A stretch of 64,000 nucleotides of DNA from DASUPK01 sp963833375. GTDB taxonomy: Bacteria > Actinomycetota > Thermoleophilia > Solirubrobacterales > 70-9. The notes beneath the pieces are model-generated. The model saw only the letters and a list, made by a program, of their open reading frames with translations, was not told the origin of the DNA and ran no database searches. Shown here in pieces: positions 16,474-24,333 of this stretch (its first letter is position 1; every line of letters starts with the position of its first letter). Position numbers and translations under genes: made by a program. Where the stretch lies: assembly GCA_963833375.1 (NCBI GenBank), contig CAWHXR010000001.1:558001-622000 (forward strand). The letters run 5' to 3'.

Positions 16474-17421
16474 ATGAAGGCTATTCAGATCGAGGAATTC
16501 GGCGGGCCAGAGAAGCTCAAGCATGTCGAGCTGCCCGATCCGGAGCCGAGCGACGGGCAGGTCGTCGTTGACGTCGCCCGCTCGGGGATGAACTTCGCGG
16601 ACACCCACGCGATCCGCAACGACTACCTCGCCGAGCAGAGCCTGCCCCTGATCCCGGGGGCGGAGATCGCCGGCACCACGCCCGACGGGCGCCGCGTCGC
16701 GGCGATCCTGCAGACGGGCGGGTACGCACAGAAGGCCGTCGTACCCGAGACGTGGCTGGTCCCGCTCCCCGAAGAGGTGAACGACGACCAGGCGGCGGGC
16801 CTGCTGCTCCAGGGGCTCACGGCGCACTGCCTGCTGCACCACTGCGCACACGTCGAGGAGGGCGAGACGGTCGTGGTGGAGGCCGCGGGCGGCGGCACCG
16901 GCAGCCTCGCGGTGCAGCTCGCGAAGCGGGTCGGCGCGAAGGTCATCGCGCTGGCCTCCAGCGACGAGAAGCGCGAGCTCGCCGAGCGGCTGGGCGCGGA
17001 CGCGACCGCGGACTCCCGCGCCGATGACCTGAAGGACGCGATCCTCGAGGCCAACGGCGGCGAGCGCGTCGACGTCGTCCTCCAGATGAGCGGCACCGGC
17101 TTCGAGGCTGAGCTCCACGCCCTCGGCATGCTCGGGCGAATCGTCGTCTTCGGGAACGCCGGGCGGCACCCGAACACCGTGGAGACCAACTACCTGCTGC
17201 GAACCTCGAAGTCGGTGCTCGGTTTCTGGCTCGTGCCCATTCTCCTCCAGCGCCGCGACATCGTCGCCCGCGTGATCGGCGAGCTGCTCGGCGCCGTCGC
17301 CGCCGGCGAGCTCGAGGTCGTGATCGGCGGCGTCTACCCGCTCAGCGAGGCCGCCCGCGCCCACACCGACATGCAGGAGCGCCGCACCAGCGGCAAGCTG
17401 CTCCTCGACCCCTCGGCCTGA
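16474..17421 (+). CDS. NADPH:quinone oxidoreductase-like zinc-independent alcohol dehydrogenase
   Basis: A 315-residue medium-chain dehydrogenase/reductase. It starts with MKAIQIEEFGGPEKL, typical of quinone oxidoreductases; a GroES-like domain follows, then the Rossmann fold VVEAAGGGTGSLAVQLAKR (about residues 130-150). No structural or catalytic zinc cysteines are seen, as expected for the QOR branch. It would reduce quinones or enones with NADPH. The ATG at 16474 was preferred to upstream in-frame codons because it matches the family start. Its stop overlaps the helicase start by one base (TGATG), suggesting coupling. Confidence 0.9.
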   Translation: MKAIQIEEFGGPEKLKHVELPDPEPSDGQVVVDVARSGMNFADTHAIRNDYLAEQSLPLIPGAEIAGTTPDGRRVAAILQTGGYAQKAVVPETWLVPLPEEVNDDQAAGLLLQGLTAHCLLHHCAHVEEGETVVVEAAGGGTGSLAVQLAKRVGAKVIALASSDEKRELAERLGADATADSRADDLKDAILEANGGERVDVVLQMSGTGFEAELHALGMLGRIVVFGNAGRHPNTVETNYLLRTSKSVLGFWLVPILLQRRDIVARVIGELLGAVAAGELEVVIGGVYPLSEAARAHTDMQERRTSGKLLLDPSA

Positions 17422-18863
17422 TGAGCGAGAACGGCGGCCCTCAGGAGGCGACGACCTCCTTCGCGGACCTCGGCCTGTCCGAGAGCCTGCTCCAGACGCT
17501 CGACGAGCTGGGCTACGCGGAGCCGACGCCGATCCAGGCCCAGGCCATCCCCGAGTTGCTCAACGGCCACGACGTGATCGGCCAGGCCCAGACGGGCAGC
17601 GGCAAGACCGCCGCCTTCGGCCTGCCCATGCTGGAGCACATCGATCCGGAGAACGAGGAGACCCAGGCGATCGTCCTGACCCCGACCCGCGAGCTCTGCA
17701 TCCAGGTGACCCAGGCGCTGCGCGCGTACGCCGAGCACCTCGAGGGGGTCAGCGTCGTGGCGGTCTTCGGGGGCGCGCCGATCCGCGATCAGCAGTCCCG
17801 GCTTCGCTCCGGCGCCCAGATCGTGGTCGCCACCGTCGGCCGGATGAAGGACCTGATCTCACGCCGGTCGCTGGTGCTGACCGCCGCCCGCTACGTCGTG
17901 CTCGACGAGGCCGACGAGATGCTCGACCTCGGCTTCATCGAGGACGTCGAGAAGATCCTGCGCATGTGCCCGGGCGGCCGCCAGACGCTGCTCTTCTCGG
18001 CCACGATGCCGGCGCCCGTCGCCCGGCTGGCCGAGCAGTACATGTACGACCCGGTCACGATCCGCGTGACGCCGAAGAAGCTCACCGTCGACTCGGTTGA
18101 GCAGGCCTACGTGATGGTCGAACCGCGCAAGAAGACCGAGCGCCTGGTCGAGGTGCTGAAGGCCGAGGAGCCGGAGCAGGCGATCATCTTCGTCCGCACC
18201 AAGATCGGCGCGGCGAGGCTCGGGACGCAGCTGGCCGACAAGGGCCTGCGCGTCAAAGCGCTCCACGGCGACCTCAGCCAGGGACAGCGCGACGGCGTGA
18301 TGATCTCGTTCAAGGAGCACAAGACGCCGCTGCTGGTCGCGACCGACATCGCCGCGCGCGGCCTGGACATCGAGCACGTCACTCACGTCATCAACTACGA
18401 CCTGCCGAACAACCCCGAGATCTACGTCCACCGCATCGGCCGGACCGGCCGCGTGGGGCGGACCGGACGGGCGATCACCTTCGCGACCTCCAAGCAGGCG
18501 GGCGAGCTCAAGGAGATCGAGCGGGTGGTCAAGGCGCCCATCGGCGAGTGGGAGCCTCCGGAGGAGCGGCTCGAGCACGCACCGAGGCCGCGCCATCGCG
18601 AGGGTCCGCCGCCGAAGCCGGCCAACGGGACCGTGAAGCTGTTCGTCAACCGTGGCAAGCGGGGCGGGATCAGCGAGGAGGACCTGAACTGGGCGCTCGT
18701 CGAGGGCGCGGTCGTCCCGAAGGAGTCCATTCGCTCCATCCGCGTGCTCGATCGATTCTCGTTCGTCGAGGTCTCCGCCGATCAGGCGGAGCGGGCGGTG
18801 GAGTACCTGGATGGAACGAAGCTGAAGGGCAAGCAGATCCGGATGGAGATCGCCCGCTCCTGA
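17421..18863 (+). CDS. DEAD-box ATP-dependent RNA helicase with DbpA-type RNA-binding domain
   Basis: A 480-residue helicase with all core motifs: the Q motif (YAEPTPIQAQAIP), AQTGSGKT, PTRELC, DEAD, SAT, and HRIGRTGRVGR in RecA domain 2. Residues from about 400 form a DbpA/CsdA-type RNA-recognition-like domain (TVKLFVNRGKRGGISEEDL through KGKQIRMEI). Such proteins unwind structured RNA in ribosome assembly, cold adaptation or mRNA decay. The gene is coupled to the quinone oxidoreductase by a one-base overlap, although no functional link is known. Confidence 0.95.
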   Translation: MSENGGPQEATTSFADLGLSESLLQTLDELGYAEPTPIQAQAIPELLNGHDVIGQAQTGSGKTAAFGLPMLEHIDPENEETQAIVLTPTRELCIQVTQALRAYAEHLEGVSVVAVFGGAPIRDQQSRLRSGAQIVVATVGRMKDLISRRSLVLTAARYVVLDEADEMLDLGFIEDVEKILRMCPGGRQTLLFSATMPAPVARLAEQYMYDPVTIRVTPKKLTVDSVEQAYVMVEPRKKTERLVEVLKAEEPEQAIIFVRTKIGAARLGTQLADKGLRVKALHGDLSQGQRDGVMISFKEHKTPLLVATDIAARGLDIEHVTHVINYDLPNNPEIYVHRIGRTGRVGRTGRAITFATSKQAGELKEIERVVKAPIGEWEPPEERLEHAPRPRHREGPPPKPANGTVKLFVNRGKRGGISEEDLNWALVEGAVVPKESIRSIRVLDRFSFVEVSADQAERAVEYLDGTKLKGKQIRMEIARS

Positions 18864-18879
18864 TGCGAGGGGTTGATGC

Positions 18880-19251
18880 TCAGGAGTCCGAGGTGAGCTC
18901 CTCGATCTTCCCGATCAGGTCCTCCCACTCGAATGGCTTCGGGATGATGTCCGTGGCGCCCAGGGCGCGCATCCGATCGGGCATCTGCGCGTCGAGGTGC
19001 GCCGAGATCATCACGACCGGGATCTTGGAGCCACCGCCGCGGAGCTCCTCGAGGACCTCGGTCCCCGACTTGTTGGGCATCATCGCGTCGAGCAGGATCA
19101 CGTCGGGCTCGTTGGTGCCGGCCTCACGCAGTCGCTCGAGCGCCTCGACGCCGTCGGTTGCTGTGACGACCTCGTAGCCCTCCATCTCCAGCCGGCGCTG
19201 GAGCATGAGGAGCACGGTCTCGGAGTCGTCCGCGACCAGAAGCTTGGTCAT
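18880..19251 (-). CDS. Single-domain response regulator (receiver)
   Basis: A 123-residue stand-alone receiver domain. The acidic pocket is D8-D9, the phospho-acceptor is D55 in VILLDAMMP, the switch serine is S83 (VVMISAH) and the conserved lysine K105 (PKPF). It has no output domain, so it must act by protein-protein contact, for example in a phosphorelay. Its ATG overlaps the stop of the histidine kinase gene by 4 bases (ATGA), making the kinase its probable partner. Confidence 0.94.
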   Translation of the reverse strand: MTKLLVADDSETVLLMLQRRLEMEGYEVVTATDGVEALERLREAGTNEPDVILLDAMMPNKSGTEVLEELRGGGSKIPVVMISAHLDAQMPDRMRALGATDIIPKPFEWEDLIGKIEELTSDS

Positions 19252-20759
19252 CCGGTAGCCCCCGCCTTCGCCCTGCGCGTAGGTGTCGTTTGCTTCGGCC
19301 GCCCATCCTTGGCGATCGGCAGCACGAAGCGAAAGGTAGCGCCCTCGCCTGGGATCGAGTTCGCGGAGATCGTCCCGCCGTGCAATTCGACCAGCGACTT
19401 GGCGATCGCCAGGCCCAGTCCCGTACCGCCGACCGACTGGGTCTCGGTGCTGTCGGCCCGCCAGAACCGGTCGAAGACGTGGTCGAGCTGCTCCTCCTCG
19501 AGGCCCTGCCCGTTGTCCGAGACCGCGAACTCGATCTCGTCGCCGGCCCGGGCCGCGGCGAGCCGGACGCGGGCGCCCGCGGGGGCGTACTTGTTCGCGT
19601 TCGTCAGCAGGTTGGCGAGCACCTGGCCGATCCGGTCGGCGTCCGCGTCGATGTCCGGCAGGTCCTTCTCGACGCTGACCGTGAAGCGCTGGTCCTTGCC
19701 CTCGAAGTGGGGGCGCATCTGCCTGCCGATGCGCTGGGCGAGCAGCCCGACGGGGGTGGGCTCCGGCTCGATCCGGAGCTTGCCGGCGTCGCTGCGGGCC
19801 AGGTCGAGCAGGTCGTTGATCATCTTCTGAAGCTGGCCGGCGCTCTCGGCGATCACCTCGGCCGCCTCGAACTGACGGGAGTTCAGCGACTTGCGCTGCG
19901 CCGTGAGCATCTCGGCGAAGCCCTTGACCACCGTCACCGGAGTCCGCAGCTCGTGGGAGACCGTCAGCACGAAGTCGTCCTTCATCTGCTCGACCCGGTC
20001 TCGCTCGCGCGCGTCGCGCTCGAGGGAGTTGGCCATCTCGTTGAAGGCGCGGCCCAGGGTTGCGATCTCGACCGGTCCGCCGACCTCCACGCGAGTCCTC
20101 AGGTCGCCTCCCGCGAGCCTGCGGGCCCCTTCGACCAGCCGGGCGAGTGGCGCGCGCATCGAGTTGATCAGGCCGGAGAAGAGGATCAGCGCGGCGAGCA
20201 GCGCTCCGGCGAGCCCAGCGGCCACCAGGATGGTGGTGTTGCGGGTGTCGGTGCGGGCGTGCTCGCGCGAGGAGTCCCGGGCGCTTCGGGTCTGGGCCGC
20301 CAGGGCGTCGCTGCCGTTGGTGACCGCGGAGGTCCTCCGACGCTCGACCCTGGGCGGGGGGATGCGCCCATGCACGAGGGGGTCGGCGACAGCTTGGCGC
20401 CAGGATCCCTCGCTCGTGACGAGCTGGTCGATCTTCGCGATCAGGACGGCGTCGCCGTCGGTCAGGCTGCGAGCGCGATCAGCGGCCTGCGCGAAGCTCG
20501 CGGCGGCCTGGTTGAGCTCCCTCCGGCTCGGCTTTTGATGGGCCGTGGCGGGCCGGGCAGTCGCCTGCTCGAGGATGAATGCGGAGCGCAGGCGCTCGCT
20601 CTCAAGCTCCAGCTGGAAGAACCGGGTGATGTCGTTCTCGTAGTTGACCCGGATCTGAAAGAGCCGGCCCACGCCCAGTAGGGAGACGACCAGAAGCAGC
20701 GCGAACAGCACCAGGAAGCCGATTCGCAGGCGCGCGGTCAGTGAGGGGTTGAATCTCAT
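19248..20759 (-). CDS. Membrane sensor histidine kinase
   Basis: A 503-residue kinase with a first membrane segment at about residues 12-32, an extracytoplasmic domain of about 140 residues, a second membrane segment at about 177-197, a HAMP linker (198-250), the HisKA domain with phospho-accepting H269 in VSHELRTP, and the HATPase_c domain (N box NLLTNANKYAP, G boxes DNGQGL and GTGLGLAIAKSL). The sensor part has a long helical, alanine-rich sequence reminiscent of four-helix-bundle sensors. It is translationally coupled to the receiver gene downstream and divergent from a small secreted protein, which may be in its regulon. Confidence 0.95.
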   Translation of the reverse strand: MRFNPSLTARLRIGFLVLFALLLVVSLLGVGRLFQIRVNYENDITRFFQLELESERLRSAFILEQATARPATAHQKPSRRELNQAAASFAQAADRARSLTDGDAVLIAKIDQLVTSEGSWRQAVADPLVHGRIPPPRVERRRTSAVTNGSDALAAQTRSARDSSREHARTDTRNTTILVAAGLAGALLAALILFSGLINSMRAPLARLVEGARRLAGGDLRTRVEVGGPVEIATLGRAFNEMANSLERDARERDRVEQMKDDFVLTVSHELRTPVTVVKGFAEMLTAQRKSLNSRQFEAAEVIAESAGQLQKMINDLLDLARSDAGKLRIEPEPTPVGLLAQRIGRQMRPHFEGKDQRFTVSVEKDLPDIDADADRIGQVLANLLTNANKYAPAGARVRLAAARAGDEIEFAVSDNGQGLEEEQLDHVFDRFWRADSTETQSVGGTGLGLAIAKSLVELHGGTISANSIPGEGATFRFVLPIAKDGRPKQTTPTRRAKAGATG

Positions 20760-20769
20760 CTCTTTTGTG

Positions 20770-20806
20770 GATCCCCGTTCACCCGTAGACTACGGCCCAG
20801 GGGATC
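20770..20806. promoter_or_regulatory. Nested palindromes between the kinase and secreted-protein genes
   Basis: CCGTAG, A, CTACGG form a perfect 13-bp palindrome at 20783-20795. It is nested within GATCCCC (20770-20776) and GGGGATC (20800-20806), which are exact 7-bp inverted repeats. The whole element fills the 53-bp gap between the divergent starts at 20759 and 20813. It is a candidate shared operator. Confidence 0.5.
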
Positions 20807-20812
20807 TAACTC

Positions 20813-21238
20813 ATGGGTAAAGGATTGCTTGGGTGGTGGCGCCGAAGGATCGTGGCGCGAGGGCTGGCGGGGGCGGTGCTCTTCGCTGTGCCCGTCGCCG
20901 TTGCCGCGTTGATCGGCTTCGGCAGCAGTCTCTCCGGGGTCGCCGGCGGGCTCTCCTCGGTGACCAGCGGTCCCGAGGCTGCTCCGGCCTCGGCGCGGAC
21001 CGCACCGAAGGGGCTGAATCAAGCGGTCGTTGCGCTCGCGAGCAATCAGAACGGCTCGGGTGGATCGGCGTCCCCCAACAACAATGGTCGTGGCTCCAAC
21101 GCCACGACGCTCGGCACGGGCGGTGGCTCGGGTGGCTCCGGCGGCTCGGGTGGCGGCGCGACCGACACCATCAACGACACTGTCAATAACGTGGTCGGCG
21201 GTGTCGACGACACCCTCAACGGACTGCTCGGCAAGTAG
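20813..21238 (+). CDS. Small secreted or membrane-anchored Gly/Ser/Asn-rich protein
   Basis: A 141-residue protein with a basic N-terminus (KGLLGWWRRR) and one hydrophobic segment at about residues 17-38, acting as a signal peptide or anchor. The mature part is low-complexity: S/G/N-rich (residues 80-110, with repeated GGSGG units), then a helical TDTINDTVNNVVGGVDDTLNGLL tail split over two short halves. No enzyme motif is visible. It is divergent from the histidine kinase across a nested palindrome, suggesting it is a target or accessory of that system. The family is not recognised. Confidence 0.7.
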   Translation: MGKGLLGWWRRRIVARGLAGAVLFAVPVAVAALIGFGSSLSGVAGGLSSVTSGPEAAPASARTAPKGLNQAVVALASNQNGSGGSASPNNNGRGSNATTLGTGGGSGGSGGSGGGATDTINDTVNNVVGGVDDTLNGLLGK

Positions 21239-21259
21239 GGCCAGACAGACCTCGTCCGG

Positions 21260-22099
21260 TTGCTCGCGCTAGCGATCAGCCTCGCGTCCGCGTTCTCCTG
21301 GGGCGTCTCGGATTTCCTCGGCGGCGTGCAGAGCCGCCGCCTGCCGGTTCTGGGCGTGCTCGCCGTCTCCCAGCCGGCCGGCTTGATCCTGATCGCCCTC
21401 CTCATCCCGCTGACGGGGGCCGACCCGATCTCAGCAGACAAGCTGATCGTCGCGTTCCTGGCCGGCGCCGCCTCACTCGGTGGGCTCGGCGCCTTCTATG
21501 CCGCGATGGCGATGGGCACCGTCAGCGTCGTCGCGCCCATCGCTTCGCTCGGAGTCGTCGTGCCCGTGGCCGTTGGCCTCGCCACGGGGGAGGCCCCGGC
21601 CCCGATCCAGCTCGCGGGCCTGATCCCGGCGATGGCCGGTGTGGTGATTCTGAGTTACGAGGAGCACCCGGAGCACGCCCACATCGCCCGCCGCTCGATC
21701 GTGCTCGCGATCATCGCCGGGCTCGGCTTCGGGGTCTTCTTCACCGGGCTCGACCTGGCCGCCGCCGATCGGCCTGGCTGGGCGATCCTGGCGGTTCGCG
21801 TCGGGGGAGTGACGACCGTCGCAGCCGCGCTGCTGGTCGCGCGGCCCCGGCTTCACGCGGTCCCCGCCGCCGCTCCGGTGCTGATCACGATCGGGGCCTT
21901 CGACGCACTCGCGAACGCGCTGTTCGCCGTGGCGTCGACGAGGGGGGTGCTGCCCGTGGTGGCGGTCGGCGGCTCGATGTACCCGGTCTTCACCGTCGCG
22001 CTCGCCCACGGCGTGCTCGGCGAGCGACTGGCGCGGGTTCAGTGGGCTGGGGTCGTGCTCGCTCTGGCGGGGGTCGTGATGATCGCCGCCGGCACCTAG
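21260..22099 (+). CDS. EamA/DMT-superfamily transporter
   Basis: A 279-residue protein of ten hydrophobic segments in two homologous EamA repeats, each starting with a pattern such as LASAFSWGVSDFLGGV and VLAIIAGLGFGVFFTGLDLA. The ends of the repeats carry the usual GxVxPxVxL-like turns (SLGVVVPVAVGLATGE, and GSMYPVFTVALAHGVLGERL). Members export or import small metabolites or amino acids. The start is TTG at 21260, 21 bp after the previous stop. The substrate is unknown. Its 3' end overlaps the convergent HAD gene by 4 bases. Confidence 0.9.
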   Translation: MLALAISLASAFSWGVSDFLGGVQSRRLPVLGVLAVSQPAGLILIALLIPLTGADPISADKLIVAFLAGAASLGGLGAFYAAMAMGTVSVVAPIASLGVVVPVAVGLATGEAPAPIQLAGLIPAMAGVVILSYEEHPEHAHIARRSIVLAIIAGLGFGVFFTGLDLAAADRPGWAILAVRVGGVTTVAAALLVARPRLHAVPAAAPVLITIGAFDALANALFAVASTRGVLPVVAVGGSMYPVFTVALAHGVLGERLARVQWAGVVLALAGVVMIAAGT

Positions 22100-22722
22100 C
22101 CGGCCTGGGCCAGTGCGACGCCCGTGAGCTCGGTGAGCCGGGCGAGCGTTTCGTCGGGGCTGCGATGCCGGATGGCGGTCATGCCGACGGCCTCCGCCCC
22201 CTCGCAGTTCTCGCGCAGGTCGTCCACGAACAGACAGGCGGCCGGCTCGATCTCGAGGCGCTCGGCGGTGAGCGTGTAGATCTCCGGCTGCGGCTTGTGC
22301 AGCCCGACCTCGGCGGAGATCACGATCTCGTCGAACAACTGGTCAAGGAGCTCCCGGTCGTAGTGCCCCATGCTCCACGAGTTCGAGATCAGGCCGGTGA
22401 GCATGCCGTCCGCGTGGATCTCCCTGACCGCGTCGACCATCGGCTCGAGCGGCCTCATGCCGGCGAACATGCTGTCGATCAGGTCATCCGGGTTGCTGAG
22501 GCCGAGCCGGCGGCCGAAGGTCTCCTCGAACTCGGCCTCGCTGAGGGCGCCGGTCTCCAGGGCCCGCAGGTCGGCGAGCGCCTCGGGGTCGGTGCGAAAG
22601 AGGTTCTTGATCGTGTCGGGGTCGAGCCCCTCCGAGCGGCAGAAGGCCGCGAAGCTGTCCCAGACGGGGGTGGTCAGGACCCCGCCGAAGTCGAAGAGCG
22701 CCGCCGCATATGCTCCCGCCAT
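22096..22722 (-). CDS. HAD-superfamily hydrolase, ACAD10 N-domain-like
   Basis: A 208-residue HAD subfamily IA protein. The nucleophile region is FDFGGVLTTP: the first aspartate is present, but the usual second aspartate (D-x-D) is glycine, as in YihX-type phosphatases. Motif II is the serine of ISNSW, motif III the lysine of GLHKPQPEIY, and motif IV the aspartate pair of FVDDL. Its ATG overlaps head-to-head with the ATG of the phosphotransferase gene (the two starts share CATG at 22720-22723). The same two domains are fused, with an acyl-CoA dehydrogenase, in animal ACAD10, so a joint role in hydroxyacyl-CoA metabolism is inferred. Confidence 0.88.
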   Translation of the reverse strand: MAGAYAAALFDFGGVLTTPVWDSFAAFCRSEGLDPDTIKNLFRTDPEALADLRALETGALSEAEFEETFGRRLGLSNPDDLIDSMFAGMRPLEPMVDAVREIHADGMLTGLISNSWSMGHYDRELLDQLFDEIVISAEVGLHKPQPEIYTLTAERLEIEPAACLFVDDLRENCEGAEAVGMTAIRHRSPDETLARLTELTGVALAQAG

Positions 22723-23779
22723 GGCAGAGCAGGCTAACGAGGCCGCAACCGCCGAGGCGCCCGACGGGATCGACCGGTCCGGCGTGGAGGGCTGGTTCGA
22801 GGCGAACGTCCCGGACGCGCAGCTGCCACTGAGCTTCGACCGCATCTCCGGAGGCCGGTCGAACATGACTTTCGGCGTCCGCGACACGGCCGGCCACGCC
22901 TGGGCGCTCCGCCGCCCGCCGCTGGGCAAGCGCCTCGGCTCCGCCCACGACATGGGCCGCGAGCACCGCGTGATCGCGGCGCTCCAGGACACGCCGGTCC
23001 CGGTTCCGCCGGTGATCGGCCTCTGCGAGGACGAGTCGGTGAACGAGGCGCCCTTCTACGTGATGGGCTTCGTCGACGGTCCGATCCTGCGCTCGGCCGA
23101 GGACGCGAAGGAGTTCGACGAGGACGAGCGCCGCGCGATCGGCGAGCGCGTCGTCGACACCCTGGTCGCGATCCACGAGGTGGATCCCGACCAGGCCGGG
23201 CTGGGTGACCTGGGCCGCAGGGAGGCCTACGTCGAGAGGCAGCTGCGGCGCTGGCACGGCCAGTGGGAGAAGTCGAAGACCCGCGAGCTGCCGGTGGTGG
23301 ACGACGTTCACGACCGCCTCTCCGCGCGCATCCCCGAGCAGGGGCCCGCGACCATCGTCCACGGCGACTACCGCCTCGACAACATGATCCTCTCGCCCTC
23401 CGGCGATGTGGCCGCGGTGGTCGACTGGGAGCTCTGCACGCTGGGCGAACCGCTCGCCGACGTGGGGATGCTGCTCGTCTACTGGTCGGAGGAGGGCGAC
23501 GACTTCATGCCGCTGTTCGCGCCGGCGACTATCGCGCCGGGATTCCCCAAGCGGGACGACGTCAGGGAGCGCTATGCGGAGCGATCCGGGCGCGACCTGA
23601 GCCAGATCGACTTCTTCGCCGCGCTCGGCTATTGGAAGCTGGCGATCATCCTCGAGGGCGTCTACGCCCGCTACGCCTCGGGCCAGTACGGCAAGACCGA
23701 CGAGGGCTTCGAGGCGTTCGCGAAGATCGTCGAGCGGCTGGCCGAGGCCGCCGACGAAGCGGCGAACCGCCTTTCGTAG
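22721..23779 (+). CDS. APH-family phosphotransferase, ACAD10/11 kinase-domain-like
   Basis: A 352-residue kinase of the aminoglycoside phosphotransferase fold. The N-lobe has RISGGRSNMTFGV, the catalytic loop is IVHGDYRLDNMIL (HGDxxxxN), and the metal-binding aspartate lies in AVVDWELCTLGEPLADVG. This subgroup accompanies acyl-CoA dehydrogenases and in animal ACAD10/ACAD11 phosphorylates 4-hydroxyacyl-CoAs; antibiotic resistance is unlikely. It sits next to a HAD gene and 0.55 kb from an ACAD10/11-like dehydrogenase. The start is the ATG at 22721, which overlaps the divergent HAD start. Confidence 0.9.
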   Translation: MAEQANEAATAEAPDGIDRSGVEGWFEANVPDAQLPLSFDRISGGRSNMTFGVRDTAGHAWALRRPPLGKRLGSAHDMGREHRVIAALQDTPVPVPPVIGLCEDESVNEAPFYVMGFVDGPILRSAEDAKEFDEDERRAIGERVVDTLVAIHEVDPDQAGLGDLGRREAYVERQLRRWHGQWEKSKTRELPVVDDVHDRLSARIPEQGPATIVHGDYRLDNMILSPSGDVAAVVDWELCTLGEPLADVGMLLVYWSEEGDDFMPLFAPATIAPGFPKRDDVRERYAERSGRDLSQIDFFAALGYWKLAIILEGVYARYASGQYGKTDEGFEAFAKIVERLAEAADEAANRLS

Positions 23780-23876
23780 GCGGCGCAGTCCGTCACACAT
23801 CCAAGGCACTCGCTGCACGCCCTCTTCACCGTCTGCGGCTGAGCGGTCGGGGCGAGACCGGGACTGTGCCACGCAG

Positions 23877-24326
23877 ATGGGGACATCGGCTGACAGTGAT
23901 GGGGGTACTCAGGAGTACCCGCCCGGTACCGACGAGTACCGGTCTGACACAGGCGACTCCGTCTATAGCGAGACTCCCGAGGCCGCTCGCGAGGCGCTCA
24001 GACGCCAACCGCCGTGGTGGGAGCGGGAGGGCTTTTCGTCGCTGGCCGACGCGCTCGCTGAGGCCGCAGCAGCCCGGGACCGCGTCATGGGCCGCAAGCC
24101 TCGCGATCTACGGGGATTGAGTCTCGAGCAGGTGATCTTCTCCGAGCCCGAGCGACCTCCAAGGATTCGACCCAGGCGGCGGCGACGGGACCGCCAGGTC
24201 AACGTGAAGCTGACGTGCGAGGAGCACGCGAGCCTCGAAGAGGCGGCCCGGCACTACGGGGTCGCCACCGCCACGCTCGCCAGGATCTTCGTGGTCCGGG
24301 CCGCGAAGCTCGCCCTTGACCAGTAG
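23877..24326 (+). CDS. Putative ribbon-helix-helix DNA-binding protein
   Basis: A 149-residue protein. The N-terminal 50 residues are acidic and probably disordered, a basic arginine run (RPRRRRRDR) lies near residue 100, and the C-terminal 45 residues (VNVKLTCEEHASLEEAARHYG) look like a ribbon-helix-helix: a short beta strand, then two helices ending ATLARIFVVRAAKLAL. Such proteins are usually small repressors or antitoxins, but no toxin gene is adjacent. Two back-to-back palindromes lie within its first 25 codons, possibly an autoregulatory operator. The start is uncertain, as no good ribosome site is seen. Confidence 0.6.
   Translation: MGTSADSDGGTQEYPPGTDEYRSDTGDSVYSETPEAAREALRRQPPWWEREGFSSLADALAEAAAARDRVMGRKPRDLRGLSLEQVIFSEPERPPRIRPRRRRRDRQVNVKLTCEEHASLEEAARHYGVATATLARIFVVRAAKLALDQ
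23903..23942. promoter_or_regulatory. Tandem GTAC-centred palindromes in the start of the RHH gene
   Basis: GGGTACTC, AG, GAGTACCC is a perfect 18-bp palindrome at 23903-23920. CCGGTAC and GTACCGG flank a 6-base spacer at 23923-23942. Together they give four half-sites sharing GTAC at regular distances. Ribbon-helix-helix repressors commonly bind tandem half-sites as dimers of dimers, so this may be the operator of the gene in which it lies. Confidence 0.5.
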
Positions 24327-24333
24327 AAAGGAT

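Noticed and set aside
23780..23876. Possible leader peptide or RNA upstream of the RHH gene
   Set aside because: No start/stop pair with a ribosome site and no clear stem-loop was found.
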